Assembly (NCBI RefSeq): GCF_002072155.1
Contig: NZ_BDIY01000021.1
Span: 17,773-81,772, forward strand
DNA: 64,000 nucleotides
Direction: 5' to 3'
From: Roseovarius sp. A-2
GTDB lineage: Bacteria; Pseudomonadota; Alphaproteobacteria; Rhodobacterales; Rhodobacteraceae
Notes under the pieces: model-generated
Databases searched by the model: none
What the model saw: only the letters and a program-made list of their open reading frames with translations
What the model was told of the DNA's origin: nothing
Shown here: positions 35,362-44,326 of the stretch, one piece after another
How positions within the stretch are numbered: the first letter of the stretch is position 1
Layout of the letters: the number at the start of each line of letters is the position of its first letter
Position numbers and translations under genes: made by a program

Positions 35362-36237
35362 TCAGCCGAGCACGCGCCCCGCCACGGCATCGAGCCGCGC
35401 CACGAGGGCCGGGTCGCGTTTGTCGGGGGCGGTAAGGATGGCAAACTCAAGCGCGCGGTCGCAGCCATGCGGACAGGGCGCGCGCTCGGCCCCGAGCAGC
35501 GCGGGCAGGCGGCGGACCATGTTGCGGCCCTTCTCGGCATTGCCCGAGAGCGTGGCAATGATGTCGGAGATATCGACCTCGCCGTGATGCGGGTGCCAGC
35601 TGTCATAATCGGTGATCATGGCGATGGAGGCATAGCAAAGCTCGGCCTCGCGGGCGAGCTTGGCCTCGGGCATGCCGGTCATGCCGATCACGTCGCAGCT
35701 GAAACTTTCGCGGTAGAGTTTCGATTCCGCCATGGTTGAGAATTGCGGGCCTTCCATGGCGAGATAGGTGCCACCCCGGTGCACGGTGATGCCCGCATCG
35801 CGCGCGGCTCGCTCGCAGGCGTCCGACAGACGTGGGCAGGTGGGATGCGCGACGCTCACATGCCCGACGCAGCCGGGGCCGAAAAAGCTTTTCTCGCGGG
35901 CGAAGGTGCGGTCGATATATTGGTCCAGGATGACGAAATCGCCTGGCGCCATGTCCTCGCGGAAGGATCCGCAGGCGGAGACCGAGATCACGTCGGTCAC
36001 GCCGAGGCGCTTGAGGGCGTCGATATTGGCGCGGTAGGGCACCGAGGAGGGCGTATGCACATGGCCGCGCCCGTGGCGGGGCAAAAAGGCCATCGGCACG
36101 CCGCCGAGCGTGCCGGTTAGGATCGCGTCCGAGGGTGCCCCCCACGGGGTCTCGATCGTTTGCCAGTTGGCATCCTGCAATCCGTCGATCTCGTAGAGCC
36201 CCGAGCCGCCGATCACCCCGATCCTCGTCTGTGTCAT
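35362..36237 (-). CDS. mtnP: S-methyl-5'-thioadenosine phosphorylase
   Basis: 291 residues from the ATG at 36237. IGVIGGSGLYEIDGL at the N-terminus, FLPRHGRGHVHTPSSVPYRAN, VISVSACGSFRED, AMEGPQFSTMAESKLYR and IGMTGMPEAKLAREAELCYA match MtnP, a family of the PNP/MTAP fold. It splits methylthioadenosine to adenine and methylthioribose-1-phosphate in methionine salvage. The His in the NYRAN-type loop and ATDYD-equivalent TDYDSWH favour MTA over inosine as substrate. Confidence 0.93.
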   Translation of the reverse strand: MTQTRIGVIGGSGLYEIDGLQDANWQTIETPWGAPSDAILTGTLGGVPMAFLPRHGRGHVHTPSSVPYRANIDALKRLGVTDVISVSACGSFREDMAPGDFVILDQYIDRTFAREKSFFGPGCVGHVSVAHPTCPRLSDACERAARDAGITVHRGGTYLAMEGPQFSTMAESKLYRESFSCDVIGMTGMPEAKLAREAELCYASIAMITDYDSWHPHHGEVDISDIIATLSGNAEKGRNMVRRLPALLGAERAPCPHGCDRALEFAILTAPDKRDPALVARLDAVAGRVLG

Positions 36238-36283
36238 GTCCCGCCATCCCCGCCTGATTGATGCAGTCACAGGAGTAGGCGGT

Positions 36284-36329
36284 TTCAGCGAAAAAGAAAA
36301 TGCCCGCGCGGTCCGTGATCCGCGCGGGC
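36284..36329 (-). terminator. Intrinsic terminator after the isochorismatase-fold gene
   Basis: Perfect 10-bp stem (36302-36311 with 36320-36329), 8-nt loop, followed on the minus strand by ATTTTCTTTTT. It ends transcription of the gene at 36370-37182 before mtnP. Confidence 0.75.
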
Positions 36330-36369
36330 GGGCCTGACCTCATCCCCGGGGCCGGGCTGAGTGGCGTGC

Positions 36370-37182
36370 TTAACCGAGCATCGCCACGACCTCATCGGTG
36401 GACCACAGGGCGTTGGCCATGTAGCGGAAATTGGTCAGCGCCGCGAGATAGCCGTCGCCCTCGGGCAGCATCGCCGCCGCCGTGCCGTCGCTGACCACCG
36501 CCACCTCGAAGCCTTGTTCGAGCAGTTCGCGCATGTGGCTTTCGGTGCAGAGATTGGCCGACATGCCCGCAAGGATCACCTGATCGACACCGGCCTTGCG
36601 CAGCTGCAGAACCAGATCGTTGGTCTCGGGGCCGTAGACCTTGTGGGGCGAGCATTGGATGGTCTTGCCGTCCTCGATATACTGTTTGTATTGCGGCATG
36701 TAATCCGCGCCCGAGCCGTCGAAGCCCTCAAGGCTGAGCGGGCTTTCGCGGTCGAACATGCCGATCTTGTGCATCAGCTTTTCCAGCGCGCCCTCGAATT
36801 TCCAGCCGTGATCGGTGGGGTAGTAGTAATGCGGCGAGACGGCGACGGGGATGCCCGCGCCTTTGGCCGCCTTGAACAGCCGTTCGATGTTGTCGACGGT
36901 GTTGTTCATTTCCACCGATTTGCCGACCGCGCCCCAGGCGACCCCGTCGGGCGACAGGAAATCGACCTGCGGATCGGTGACGACGAGGGCGGCGCGGGCA
37001 AGGTCGAGCTGCATGTCGCTCGGCGGCAGGAAAGGCTCTGCCGGGGGGGCGTAGGGGTTGTCCTGCGCCTGCGCGCCAGAGGCCGTCAAGGTGGTCGCGG
37101 CAGCAGCGATCGCGGCGGTGCCGGTCAAGGCCTGGCGGCGGGTGAATTTGGTATCGTGGTTGTGGTCATGTCCGTTGCACAT
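36370..37182 (-). CDS. Tat-exported isochorismatase-fold cysteine hydrolase
   Basis: 270 residues. The N-terminus has a His-rich run (HDHNHD), a twin-arginine motif TRRQAL and a hydrophobic stretch to about residue 38, so it should be exported folded through Tat. The catalytic core follows: VVTDPQVDFLSPDG (Asp), the Lys in KVYGPETNDL and the nucleophile Cys in GMSANLCTESHMRELLEQG. Members of the family hydrolyse amides such as nicotinamide or carbamoyl compounds; substrate here unknown. It diverges from an AraC-family regulator, which may control it. Confidence 0.87.
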   Translation of the reverse strand: MCNGHDHNHDTKFTRRQALTGTAAIAAAATTLTASGAQAQDNPYAPPAEPFLPPSDMQLDLARAALVVTDPQVDFLSPDGVAWGAVGKSVEMNNTVDNIERLFKAAKGAGIPVAVSPHYYYPTDHGWKFEGALEKLMHKIGMFDRESPLSLEGFDGSGADYMPQYKQYIEDGKTIQCSPHKVYGPETNDLVLQLRKAGVDQVILAGMSANLCTESHMRELLEQGFEVAVVSDGTAAAMLPEGDGYLAALTNFRYMANALWSTDEVVAMLG

Positions 37183-37317
37183 CGGGGTGTCCTCCTCCGG
37201 GTTTCAGGGCGTATCGTGGCCCCAGAGTAGAAAGCTCAATGTACCTTTGCGTCTCAAAATTGTGGCTATTTACTTTATTTTGGTGCCTTTCATGCCGAAT
37301 TGCGGCAGGTTGCAAAC

Positions 37318-38259
37318 ATGACCTGCAATGCCCATCACGACCGTATCCTGAGCGAGCTGGACATCAGCGCGGACCCCTTCGCGATCTGTGCGCTGGAAGG
37401 GGTGTGCAGCCTGGGGCTGGGCCGGGTGCCGCGTGCGACGCTGCATTACGTGCTTGGCGGGCGGGGCGAGTTGCGGCTTCCGGGGCATGCACCCCTGCGG
37501 CTGGAGCCGGGGCGGCTGGTGCTGGTGCCTGCCGCGATGCGCCATAGCCTATGCAATATGGGCGGCGGGCAGGTGGGGGTGCCTGCGTGCGAACCGGTGG
37601 GGCTCGATCTGGAGGCGCATATCGCGCGCGGTGAGGCGGGCGGCAATATGGTGGTGCTATGTTCGACCATATCCCTCGGGCTGTGCGGGGCGCACGGTTT
37701 GATCGACCTTTTACGGGTGCCGCTGAGCCTCGATGTGGCGGCGAGCCCGGTTGCGGCGCAGGCGATGGAGGCGCTGTTGTCGGAGATGGGGGCGGTACGG
37801 GCGGGGGCACGGGCAATGGTGCGCGCGCTCTTGCTGCAATGCATGATCGAGATGCTGCGCCAACGGCTGGAGGCGCGCGATCCGGCGGTGACCTGGCTGG
37901 CGGGGCTGGCCGATCCAGGCCTCTGGCGCGCATTGCACGCGATGCTGGACGATCCCGGCGCGCCGCACGGAGTCGAGAGCCTTGCCGAGGTGGCGGGGAT
38001 GAGCCGGTCGCGTTTTGCCGAGCGGTTCCAGGCGGCCTATGGGCAGGGGGCGATGGGGTTCCTGCGCGAGTTGCGCCTCGCGCGCGCGGCACAGATGCTG
38101 AGCGAGGGGCGCGAGCCGGTCAAGCGGGTGGCGCAGAAGGTCGGATTTGCCAGCCGCAGTGCCTTCACCCGCGCCTTTATCGAGGCGTGGGGCCAATCGC
38201 CGCGCGCGTTTCGCGCTGGGCGCGATCAGGCTGCGGATCGGGCGCAGAAACTGGCCTGA
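37318..38259 (+). CDS. AraC-family transcriptional regulator
   Basis: 313 residues from the ATG at 37318 (AGG upstream). A cupin-like sensing domain (TLHYVLGGRGELRLPG, RLVLVPAAMRHSL) precedes the two helix-turn-helix motifs: SLAEVAGMSRSRFAERFQAAYG and PVKRVAQKVGFASRSAFTRAFIEAWGQSP. Divergent orientation to the Tat-exported hydrolase suggests that it regulates that gene. The 3' end overlaps the opposing pleD gene by 34 bp, tail to tail. Confidence 0.9.
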   Translation: MTCNAHHDRILSELDISADPFAICALEGVCSLGLGRVPRATLHYVLGGRGELRLPGHAPLRLEPGRLVLVPAAMRHSLCNMGGGQVGVPACEPVGLDLEAHIARGEAGGNMVVLCSTISLGLCGAHGLIDLLRVPLSLDVAASPVAAQAMEALLSEMGAVRAGARAMVRALLLQCMIEMLRQRLEARDPAVTWLAGLADPGLWRALHAMLDDPGAPHGVESLAEVAGMSRSRFAERFQAAYGQGAMGFLRELRLARAAQMLSEGREPVKRVAQKVGFASRSAFTRAFIEAWGQSPRAFRAGRDQAADRAQKLA

Positions 38260-39608
38260 TTGCGACCCTGTGCCTTGGCGAGATAGAGCGCGCGGTCGGC
38301 CTCGTCGAGCAGCCCCGTGACGGTCGGGCCGGGCAGGCCCGGGCGATGCCGGGCCACGGTCACGCCGATGGAGATGGTGACACCGACCGTGCCGTCCGTT
38401 TCGGGCAGCGGCACTGGCGTTTGGCGCACGACATCGCAGAGCCGTTCGGCGATCTGCAGGGCGCGGCTGCGCGGGGTATCGGGTAGCACGATCAGGAACT
38501 CTTCGCCACCGATCCGGGCGAGCATGTCCTGCTCCCGCAACTGGGCGCGGAGCCGTTGGGTCACCTCGCACAGAACCGCATCGCCGGAGGCATGTCCGTG
38601 CTGATCGTTGACCCGCTTGAAGAAATCGAGGTCGGCCAGCATGACGGTAAGCTGGGTGCCGGTGTTGCGGCATTGGGCGATCTGACGATCGAGGTAGGGC
38701 ACGGCGTGCCGCCGGTTGTAGGCCCCGGTCAGCGGATCGACGATCGCCGCCTGCAACCCAGACAGCAGATGTGCGCGCAAGCCTTCGCGATGGCGCTTGC
38801 GGCGCAGGTGATTGTCGATCCGCAGCGCGAGTTCGGTGTTATCGACAGGGCCGGTCAGGACATCGTCGGCCCCGATATCGAGCAGGGTGACTGCGAGCGC
38901 GCCGGCATCGGCACCGAGCAAGGCGATCACCGGGCAGCCGCGCGTGCGCTGCGCTGCCTTGAGATCGGCAAGCAGGCGCAGCCCGTCTTCGGCCTGCGCC
39001 ATGTCGATATGGATCACGTAGATGTCGGTTAATTCCGCAGGGGCCGGGGTGTCGAGGGCGAGGGCCATGTAGGAGTGGCAGCTTTGCTTGGCCATCTGAC
39101 CGCGCAGGCCAAGGGCATCGGTGCGGCTCTGACCGATGATTGCGATGCGCGCGGGGGGTGCGAAGCCGGCCTGCGGATCGGCAAAACCCGCGCCTTGGGT
39201 CCCGCCGGTTGCCTGAGCGACAAGTTCGTGCTCGCTGTGATGCTGGCGCAGCAGGTTGCGCAGCCGCGCGAGCAGAAGCGGCTCAGATACCGGCTTGGTC
39301 AGGATGTCATCGGCGCCAGCGCGCAAGGCGGCGTGACGCTCCTCGCGCGAGCCCGAGGCCTGCAGCATCATGATCGGGGTATCGCGGACCTGATCGAGAC
39401 CGCGCAGAGCGCTGACGAACTCGCGCAGGGCGAGGCCCGGGACGCTGCTGTTCGAGAGAATCAGATCGGGTCGCTCGCGCGCTGCAAGGTCCAGCGCCTC
39501 CTGCGCGGTGGCGGCTTGCAGCACCTCATAGGGGGTCGCTGAAAGTTTCACCTTCATGACAATCCTGTTGGTGGCCAGCTCATCGACGATCAGAATTTTC
39601 CCTGACAT
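38226..39608 (-). CDS. pleD: PleD-type diguanylate cyclase with two receiver domains
   Basis: 460 residues from the ATG at 39608. Receiver 1 (1-120) has KILIVDELATNR but reads ILSNSSVPG where PleD has its phospho-acceptor Asp53, so that position is Asn. Receiver 2 (about 150-275) is more degenerate, with a possible Asp in VIHIDMAQ. The GGDEF domain has the active-site GGEEF at about 368-372 and an inhibitory RxxD (REQD) five residues before it. It makes cyclic di-GMP; activation in Caulobacter PleD requires phosphorylation of receiver 1. Here control must differ or use receiver 2. Confidence 0.9.
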   Translation of the reverse strand: MSGKILIVDELATNRIVMKVKLSATPYEVLQAATAQEALDLAARERPDLILSNSSVPGLALREFVSALRGLDQVRDTPIMMLQASGSREERHAALRAGADDILTKPVSEPLLLARLRNLLRQHHSEHELVAQATGGTQGAGFADPQAGFAPPARIAIIGQSRTDALGLRGQMAKQSCHSYMALALDTPAPAELTDIYVIHIDMAQAEDGLRLLADLKAAQRTRGCPVIALLGADAGALAVTLLDIGADDVLTGPVDNTELALRIDNHLRRKRHREGLRAHLLSGLQAAIVDPLTGAYNRRHAVPYLDRQIAQCRNTGTQLTVMLADLDFFKRVNDQHGHASGDAVLCEVTQRLRAQLREQDMLARIGGEEFLIVLPDTPRSRALQIAERLCDVVRQTPVPLPETDGTVGVTISIGVTVARHRPGLPGPTVTGLLDEADRALYLAKAQGRNQASFCARSAA

Positions 39609-39695
39609 TGGCGCAACGCCTTTCTGACTTGCCCTTTGCACATCATCGACTATCCATGGCAGAGGTTAAGAAAACCTTTCCAGAAATTAACCGGA

Positions 39696-39980
39696 ATGAA
39701 GATGCAGCAGGAATCCGCCGAAACGATCGCCTTGCAGGCCCTGGGCTGGCTGGCTGGAAATGAAGAACTCCTCCCGGTATTCTTGGGGGCGACCGGCGCG
39801 TCGGAGGCCGATTTGCGGTCCCGTGCGACAGAGCCGGATTTTCTTGGCTCGGTGCTCGATTTCCTGATGATGGACGATGCCTGGGTCGTGGAATTCTGCG
39901 ACAGTCTGGGACTGAGCTACGAGACCCCGATGATGGCGCGTGCGGCCCTTCCGGGCGGTGCGCAGATGAGCTGGACATGA
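39696..39980 (+). CDS. DUF3572-family protein
   Basis: 94 residues from the ATG at 39696 (a second Met at 39702 is possible). ETIALQALGWLAGNEELLPVFLGATGAS and FLGSVLDFLMMDDAWVVEFCDSLGL are the DUF3572 pattern, a short helical protein confined to alphaproteobacteria. Function unknown. It diverges from pleD (88 bp apart), an arrangement I remember as common, and overlaps the HAD gene by 4 nt. Confidence 0.85.
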   Translation: MKMQQESAETIALQALGWLAGNEELLPVFLGATGASEADLRSRATEPDFLGSVLDFLMMDDAWVVEFCDSLGLSYETPMMARAALPGGAQMSWT

Positions 39981-40669
39981 GCCGCGCCGACGGGGTCCTT
40001 TTCGACAAGGACGGCACGCTTTTCGATTTTCACGCCACTTGGAGCGGCTGGACGTATGACGCGATCCGGCATCTGGCGAACGGCGAGGCGCGGGTGATGG
40101 CGCGCATCGCCGAGGTGGCGCAATACGATCTTGAGGCGCGCGCCTTTCGACCCACGAGCCCGATCATCGCCTGCACCAACCGCGAGGTCGCCGAATGTCT
40201 GGCACAGGCGTTGCCGGGCCGCGCGATAGACGAGATCGAGACTTACCTAATGCTCAGCGCCGCCGAGGCTCCGCTTGCCCCCGCCGTGCCGCTTGCGCCT
40301 TTCCTGGACGGGCTGGCAGCGCGTGGATTGCGGCTTGGCGTGATGACTAACGATACCGAATATGGCGCGCGCGCGCATCTGACCACGGCGGGCATTCTGG
40401 GGCATTTCCACTTTGTCGCCGGCTTCGATTCCGGGCACGGGGCCAAGCCCGCGCCGGGACCGCTTCTGGCCTTTGCCCGGGCCATGGTGCTGGAGCCGGA
40501 CCGCGTGGTCATGGTGGGCGATAGCGCGCATGACCTGATCGCGGGGCGCGCGGCGGGGATGCAGACGGTGGGCGTGCTGACCGGCACGGCCGTCGAGGCC
40601 GATTTGGCACCACTGGCAGATGCGGTGCTGCCCGATATCGGATATCTGCCGGACTGGCTTTTGGGATGA
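39977..40669 (+). CDS. HAD-superfamily phosphatase (phosphoglycolate phosphatase-like)
   Basis: 230 residues. Motif I is FDKDGTLFDFH, motif II MTNDTEYGAR, the Lys of motif III lies in HGAKPAPGPLL, and motif IV is MVGDSAHDLIAGRAAGM. Cap domain in the first 80 residues. Motif I has DKDGT, which keeps both Asp. It removes phosphate from a small metabolite, 2-phosphoglycolate being the best guess. Coupled by ATGA overlaps to the genes on both sides. Confidence 0.88.
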   Translation: MSRADGVLFDKDGTLFDFHATWSGWTYDAIRHLANGEARVMARIAEVAQYDLEARAFRPTSPIIACTNREVAECLAQALPGRAIDEIETYLMLSAAEAPLAPAVPLAPFLDGLAARGLRLGVMTNDTEYGARAHLTTAGILGHFHFVAGFDSGHGAKPAPGPLLAFARAMVLEPDRVVMVGDSAHDLIAGRAAGMQTVGVLTGTAVEADLAPLADAVLPDIGYLPDWLLG

Positions 40670-41550
40670 CGCGACACCCTTTGTTCGGCCTGTTCCTCGC
40701 CATGTTCGGCGCGCTGATGCTCACGCCCGACGCGCTCTTCATGCGGCTGTCGGACATGGGCGGCTATCAGATGGTGGGCTGGCGGGGTCTCTTGATGGGG
40801 GCGGTGATGGTGGCGCTCTGGGCGCTGACCTCGCGTCGCAAGGGCCGCGATCTGACCCTGATCGGAAGCGGCTTTGGCCTCGCCATCGTGGTCTGCCAGT
40901 ATTTCAACGCCACGCTCTTCAGCCTCGGGATCGCGCATGCGCCGGTGGCTGTCATGCTGCTGGCGGTGGCGACGGTGCCGGTCTTTGCCGCCCTGTTTGC
41001 CCGGATCATCATCGGAGAGCCGACACGCCGCGCCACATGGGTGACAATCATCGTGGTGCTGTTCGGCATCACGCTTGCGGTCTTTGGCGGCAAGGGGGCG
41101 GTGACGCTGACCTCGGATGCACTCCTGGGGGCGTTTGCTGGGCTGGGCGTGGCGATGGTGCTCGCGCTCAACTTCGTGATCCTGCGCGCGCGGCCCGACC
41201 TGCCGATTCCGCTGTTGATCGGGCTGGGGGCGGCGCTTGCCGGGGTGACCGGCGTTGTGATCACCGGTCCGGCGCAAATGGCCGAGGGCACGGTCTGGGC
41301 CATCGTGGTCTGCGGCCTCATCATCCTGCCGGTGTCGTTCTTCTCGCTGTCGCTTGCCTCGCGCTACACCGATGCCTCGAATGTCAGTCTTCTCTTGTTG
41401 CTGGAGACGGTGCTTGGGCCGCTCTGGGTCTGGATCGGGGTGGGCGAGGAGCCGACGCCGATGATGCTGCTAGGGGGGGTAATCGTGGTCGGCAGCCTCG
41501 CCATTTACCTCTGGCACACCGGACGGCGGGGGCTCGCGCTGCAAACGTGA
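40666..41550 (+). CDS. DMT-superfamily transporter (EamA)
   Basis: 294 residues with ten hydrophobic segments in two EamA repeats; the first includes LFLAMFGALMLTPDALFMRL and the second SLLLLLETVLGPLWVWIGVGE with the usual E-x-x-P-like ending. Probable metabolite exporter in the inner membrane, substrate unknown. Third gene of the DUF3572-HAD-EamA operon, overlapping the HAD stop. Confidence 0.88.
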   Translation: MTRHPLFGLFLAMFGALMLTPDALFMRLSDMGGYQMVGWRGLLMGAVMVALWALTSRRKGRDLTLIGSGFGLAIVVCQYFNATLFSLGIAHAPVAVMLLAVATVPVFAALFARIIIGEPTRRATWVTIIVVLFGITLAVFGGKGAVTLTSDALLGAFAGLGVAMVLALNFVILRARPDLPIPLLIGLGAALAGVTGVVITGPAQMAEGTVWAIVVCGLIILPVSFFSLSLASRYTDASNVSLLLLLETVLGPLWVWIGVGEEPTPMMLLGGVIVVGSLAIYLWHTGRRGLALQT

Positions 41551-41651
41551 AAGCGGCCAAGGCAAAAACGACAAGATACGTCGCAAAGCGGCATGTAGCG
41601 TGCATCGGCGCGGTGTTTCGTTGATTCAAACGAGCACCGGGAGGGCGTGAC

Positions 41652-43214
41652 ATGGCCGAGGATCTCAAGCGCAGGAAACGGACAGGCGGGCGCGCGGGCA
41701 GTGCCGCGCGGCGCGGCACGGCGGTGATCGAGCAGATGCCGTGGAACCCGCCGATCAACACCGACCGGCCCACAGAGCCGCTGACCCCCGAGGGGGTGCA
41801 GGCCATCCATGACGGCGCGATGCGCATCCTCGAAGAGATCGGGATCGAGTTCCTGAACCCCGAGGCGGTGGAGATCCTGCGCGCCTGCGGAGGCTGCGAG
41901 ATCAGCGGCGAGAATGTGCGCATGGGCCGCGATTTCGTCATGGAGATGATCGGCAAGGCCCCCGAAAGCTGGACCATCACGCCGCGCAACCCTGACCGGC
42001 GGCTGACCATCGGCGGCAATCATCTCAACTTCGGCAACGTCTCCTCGCCGCCGAGTTACTGGGACATGAAGATCGGGCGCAAGGTCACCGGCACGCGCGA
42101 GATGTGCCAGAATCTCTTGAAACTCAGCCAGTATTTCAACTGCGTCCATTTCGTCGGCGGCTATCCGGTTGAGCCGCAGGACATCCATGCGAGCGTGCGA
42201 CACCTCGATGTGCTCTATGACAAGCTGACGCTGACCGACAAGGTGGCGCATGCCTATTGTCTGGGGAAAGAGCGGGTCGAGGACGTGATGGAGATGGTGC
42301 GCATCGCGGGTGGCCTCAGCCACGAGGAATTCGAGGCCACTCCGCGTATGTATACCAACATCAACTCCACCTCGCCCTTGAAGCACGACTATCCGATGCT
42401 CGACGGCTGGATGCGTCTGGCGCGGCGCGGGCAGGGACTGGTGGTGACACCCTTCACGCTGGCCGGGGCCATGGCCCCGGTGACGATGGCGGGGGCGGTG
42501 GCGCAATCGCTGGCCGAGGCGCTATGTGCGGTGGTACTTGCGCAGGTGATCCGGCCGGGTGCGCCCTGTGCGATCGGCACGTTCACGTCTAATGTGGACA
42601 TGAAATCGGGTGCGCCCGCGTTCGGGACGCCGGAATACATGCGCGCCACCCAGATGACCGGGCAACTGGCGCGGTTCTACCGCCTGCCGATGCGGGCAAG
42701 CGGGGTATGCGCTGCCAATGTGCCCGACGGGCAGGCGATGTGGGAGACCTCGAACAGCCTGTGGTCGGCGGTGCAGGCGGGGGCAAACATGGTCTATCAC
42801 GCGGCGGGCTGGCTGGAGGGCGGGCTGATCGCTTCCCCTGAGAAATTCGTCATGGATTGCGAGATTTTGCAGCAAATTCAGCGGTATATGGACCCGATGC
42901 TGACCGCCACGGGCCCCGACGAGATCGCCATCGATGCGATCAGGGAGGTCGGCGGGCAGGGGCATTTCTTCGGCATCCAGCACACGCAGGACCGCTACAC
43001 CACGGCCTTCTACGCGCCCTTCCTGAGCGACTGGCGCAACTACGAGGCGTGGGAGGCGGCTGGGGGTGTGTGGACGCCCGCGCGCGCGCATCAGGTGTTT
43101 CAGGACATCATCGCGGGGTTCGAGGCACCGCCGATGGACGAGGGCATCCGCGAGGAACTGGCGGGTTTCGTGGCGCGGCGCAAGGCCGAAGGCGGCGCGC
43201 CGACGGATTTCTGA
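41652..43214 (+). CDS. Trimethylamine methyltransferase-family protein, non-pyrrolysine (MttB superfamily)
   Basis: 520 residues, ATG preceded by GGGAGG. It matches the MttB fold: AIHDGAMRILEEIGIEFLNPEAVEIL, SSPPSYWDMKIG, HEEFEATPRMYTNINSTSPLKHD, PFTLAGAMAPVTMAGAVAQSLAE. There is no in-frame amber codon, so it is not the pyrrolysine enzyme that uses trimethylamine. Relatives without pyrrolysine, such as MtgB, demethylate glycine betaine with a corrinoid partner. No corrinoid protein or reactivator lies beside it. It may use another quaternary amine. A DUF1638 gene, also linked with this chemistry, is at 17.6 kb. Confidence 0.88.
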   Translation: MAEDLKRRKRTGGRAGSAARRGTAVIEQMPWNPPINTDRPTEPLTPEGVQAIHDGAMRILEEIGIEFLNPEAVEILRACGGCEISGENVRMGRDFVMEMIGKAPESWTITPRNPDRRLTIGGNHLNFGNVSSPPSYWDMKIGRKVTGTREMCQNLLKLSQYFNCVHFVGGYPVEPQDIHASVRHLDVLYDKLTLTDKVAHAYCLGKERVEDVMEMVRIAGGLSHEEFEATPRMYTNINSTSPLKHDYPMLDGWMRLARRGQGLVVTPFTLAGAMAPVTMAGAVAQSLAEALCAVVLAQVIRPGAPCAIGTFTSNVDMKSGAPAFGTPEYMRATQMTGQLARFYRLPMRASGVCAANVPDGQAMWETSNSLWSAVQAGANMVYHAAGWLEGGLIASPEKFVMDCEILQQIQRYMDPMLTATGPDEIAIDAIREVGGQGHFFGIQHTQDRYTTAFYAPFLSDWRNYEAWEAAGGVWTPARAHQVFQDIIAGFEAPPMDEGIREELAGFVARRKAEGGAPTDF

Positions 43215-43350
43215 GGGTTGGGGCCCGCCTGAAGCGGACCTTGCACACCGCCAGAACGTGCCGCGCGGGCAGGTGTCAGCGACCGCCCAAGGCCAAAGCC
43301 CGCCCCGTGTCGGGACAGGCCCCAAGGTGCTCCCGACCGCTCCCCGGACC

Positions 43351-43815
43351 TCAGTTGCCGTGACCGTGATCTTCTTTCGGCTGGCGCTCGAGATCGACCG
43401 GAATGTCTAGCGTGATCTCGCCGGAAGTCTCGAACACAAGCGTGAGCGGTATGGTCTTGCCCTGCTCGAAGGGTTCGGTCAGCCCCATGAACATCACGTG
43501 ATCGCCGCCGCGCTGGAGAAACAGCGTCTCGCCGGCGGCCAGTTCGAACCCTTCCTCGACATGCATCATCTTCATCACGCCGTCCTGTTCGCGGTGGGTG
43601 TGCAGTTCCACCTTCTTGGCGGCGGGGGATTTGACGGCGATCAGGCGGTCCGGCGCGTCGCCGATATTCTCGATCAGCATGAAGGCGGCGCCGGTCTTGG
43701 CCATCGGGCTGGCGCTGCGGGCATAGGTGTCGAGCACGTGGATTTCCTGCGCCATGGCAGGAGCAGCGAGGGTGAGGCCTGCGAGGGCGGCGAAAAGCGT
43801 GGATTTGAGGGACAT
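43351..43815 (-). CDS. Periplasmic copper chaperone PCu(A)C
   Basis: 154 residues from the ATG at 43815 (AAGGAG upstream) with a signal peptide ending APAMAQ. The mature domain shows TYARSASPMAKTGAAFMLIEN and the copper ligands: His/Met in VELHTHREQDGVMKMMHVEEG and HVMFMGL, as in the H(M)X10MX21HXM pattern. It hands copper to cytochrome oxidase. An acidic, His-containing tail (KEDHGHG) may help. The next gene upstream on the strand is a DUF2946-like protein. Confidence 0.92.
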   Translation of the reverse strand: MSLKSTLFAALAGLTLAAPAMAQEIHVLDTYARSASPMAKTGAAFMLIENIGDAPDRLIAVKSPAAKKVELHTHREQDGVMKMMHVEEGFELAAGETLFLQRGGDHVMFMGLTEPFEQGKTIPLTLVFETSGEITLDIPVDLERQPKEDHGHGN

Positions 43816-43856
43816 GGCGTCGCTCCTTCTGGTCTGAATGTAAGGAAATTGTAGGG

Positions 43857-44204
43857 TCAGGCCGACAGTGGCGGTGCCCGCGCCAGCGGGGTGGGGCACG
43901 CAAGGCTCTTCTTATGGTGAGAATCGGCGACGGGCTTGCAGGCCGTTGCGGCCACATCGCGTGGCAGGGGCAACCGCAGGCGCGGCGCATCCGCGTAGAA
44001 CGCGAGCAGGCACTCCGGGCAGATATGTGGCGGTGTCGTGGGCTGGCCGTTGGCATCCACGAGCACGGTGCGGGTGCCCTCGCCGGTGCAGAGCACCATC
44101 TGCCCCACCGGCTGCGCCGCGCCACGCGCCACGGCAAGGCCGACGCTGGTCAGCGCCAGAAAGAGGCAAAGCCCGAGGGCGGTTATGCTGCGCAGGATCG
44201 TCAT
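43857..44204 (-). CDS. DUF2946-like small exported protein, probably copper-linked
   Basis: 115 residues from the ATG at 44204. A signal anchor (ITALGLCLFLALTSVGLAVA) is followed by a compact region with CTGEG, ICPECLLAF and a terminal KSLACP, the Cys spacing seen in DUF2946 proteins. It is 41 bp upstream of the copper chaperone gene on the same strand, suggesting a copper-handling unit. The start at 44249 would add a basic stretch without ribosome-binding site. Confidence 0.7.
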   Translation of the reverse strand: MTILRSITALGLCLFLALTSVGLAVARGAAQPVGQMVLCTGEGTRTVLVDANGQPTTPPHICPECLLAFYADAPRLRLPLPRDVAATACKPVADSHHKKSLACPTPLARAPPLSA

Positions 44205-44263
44205 TGCCCGCAGGTATAGGCGGGCGGGTGCGTACGGGACAAGCGACAAAACGTAACGGCAGC

Positions 44264-44293
44264 ATCAAACGCAAACAGCCCCGCCGAAGGGGC
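44264..44293 (-). terminator. Intrinsic terminator of rpmB
   Basis: On the minus strand, gcccc-ttcggc-ggggc is followed by TGTTTGCGTTT. It lies 34-63 nt after the L28 stop and before the DUF2946-like gene. Confidence 0.6.
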
Positions 44294-44326
44294 AGGGCCG
44301 TGCAGGAGATCACCGAGACCGGCGCG

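Noticed and set aside
41652..43214. Pyrrolysine-containing trimethylamine methyltransferase
   Set aside because: The frame is complete without an internal TAG, so this is the non-pyrrolysine branch.
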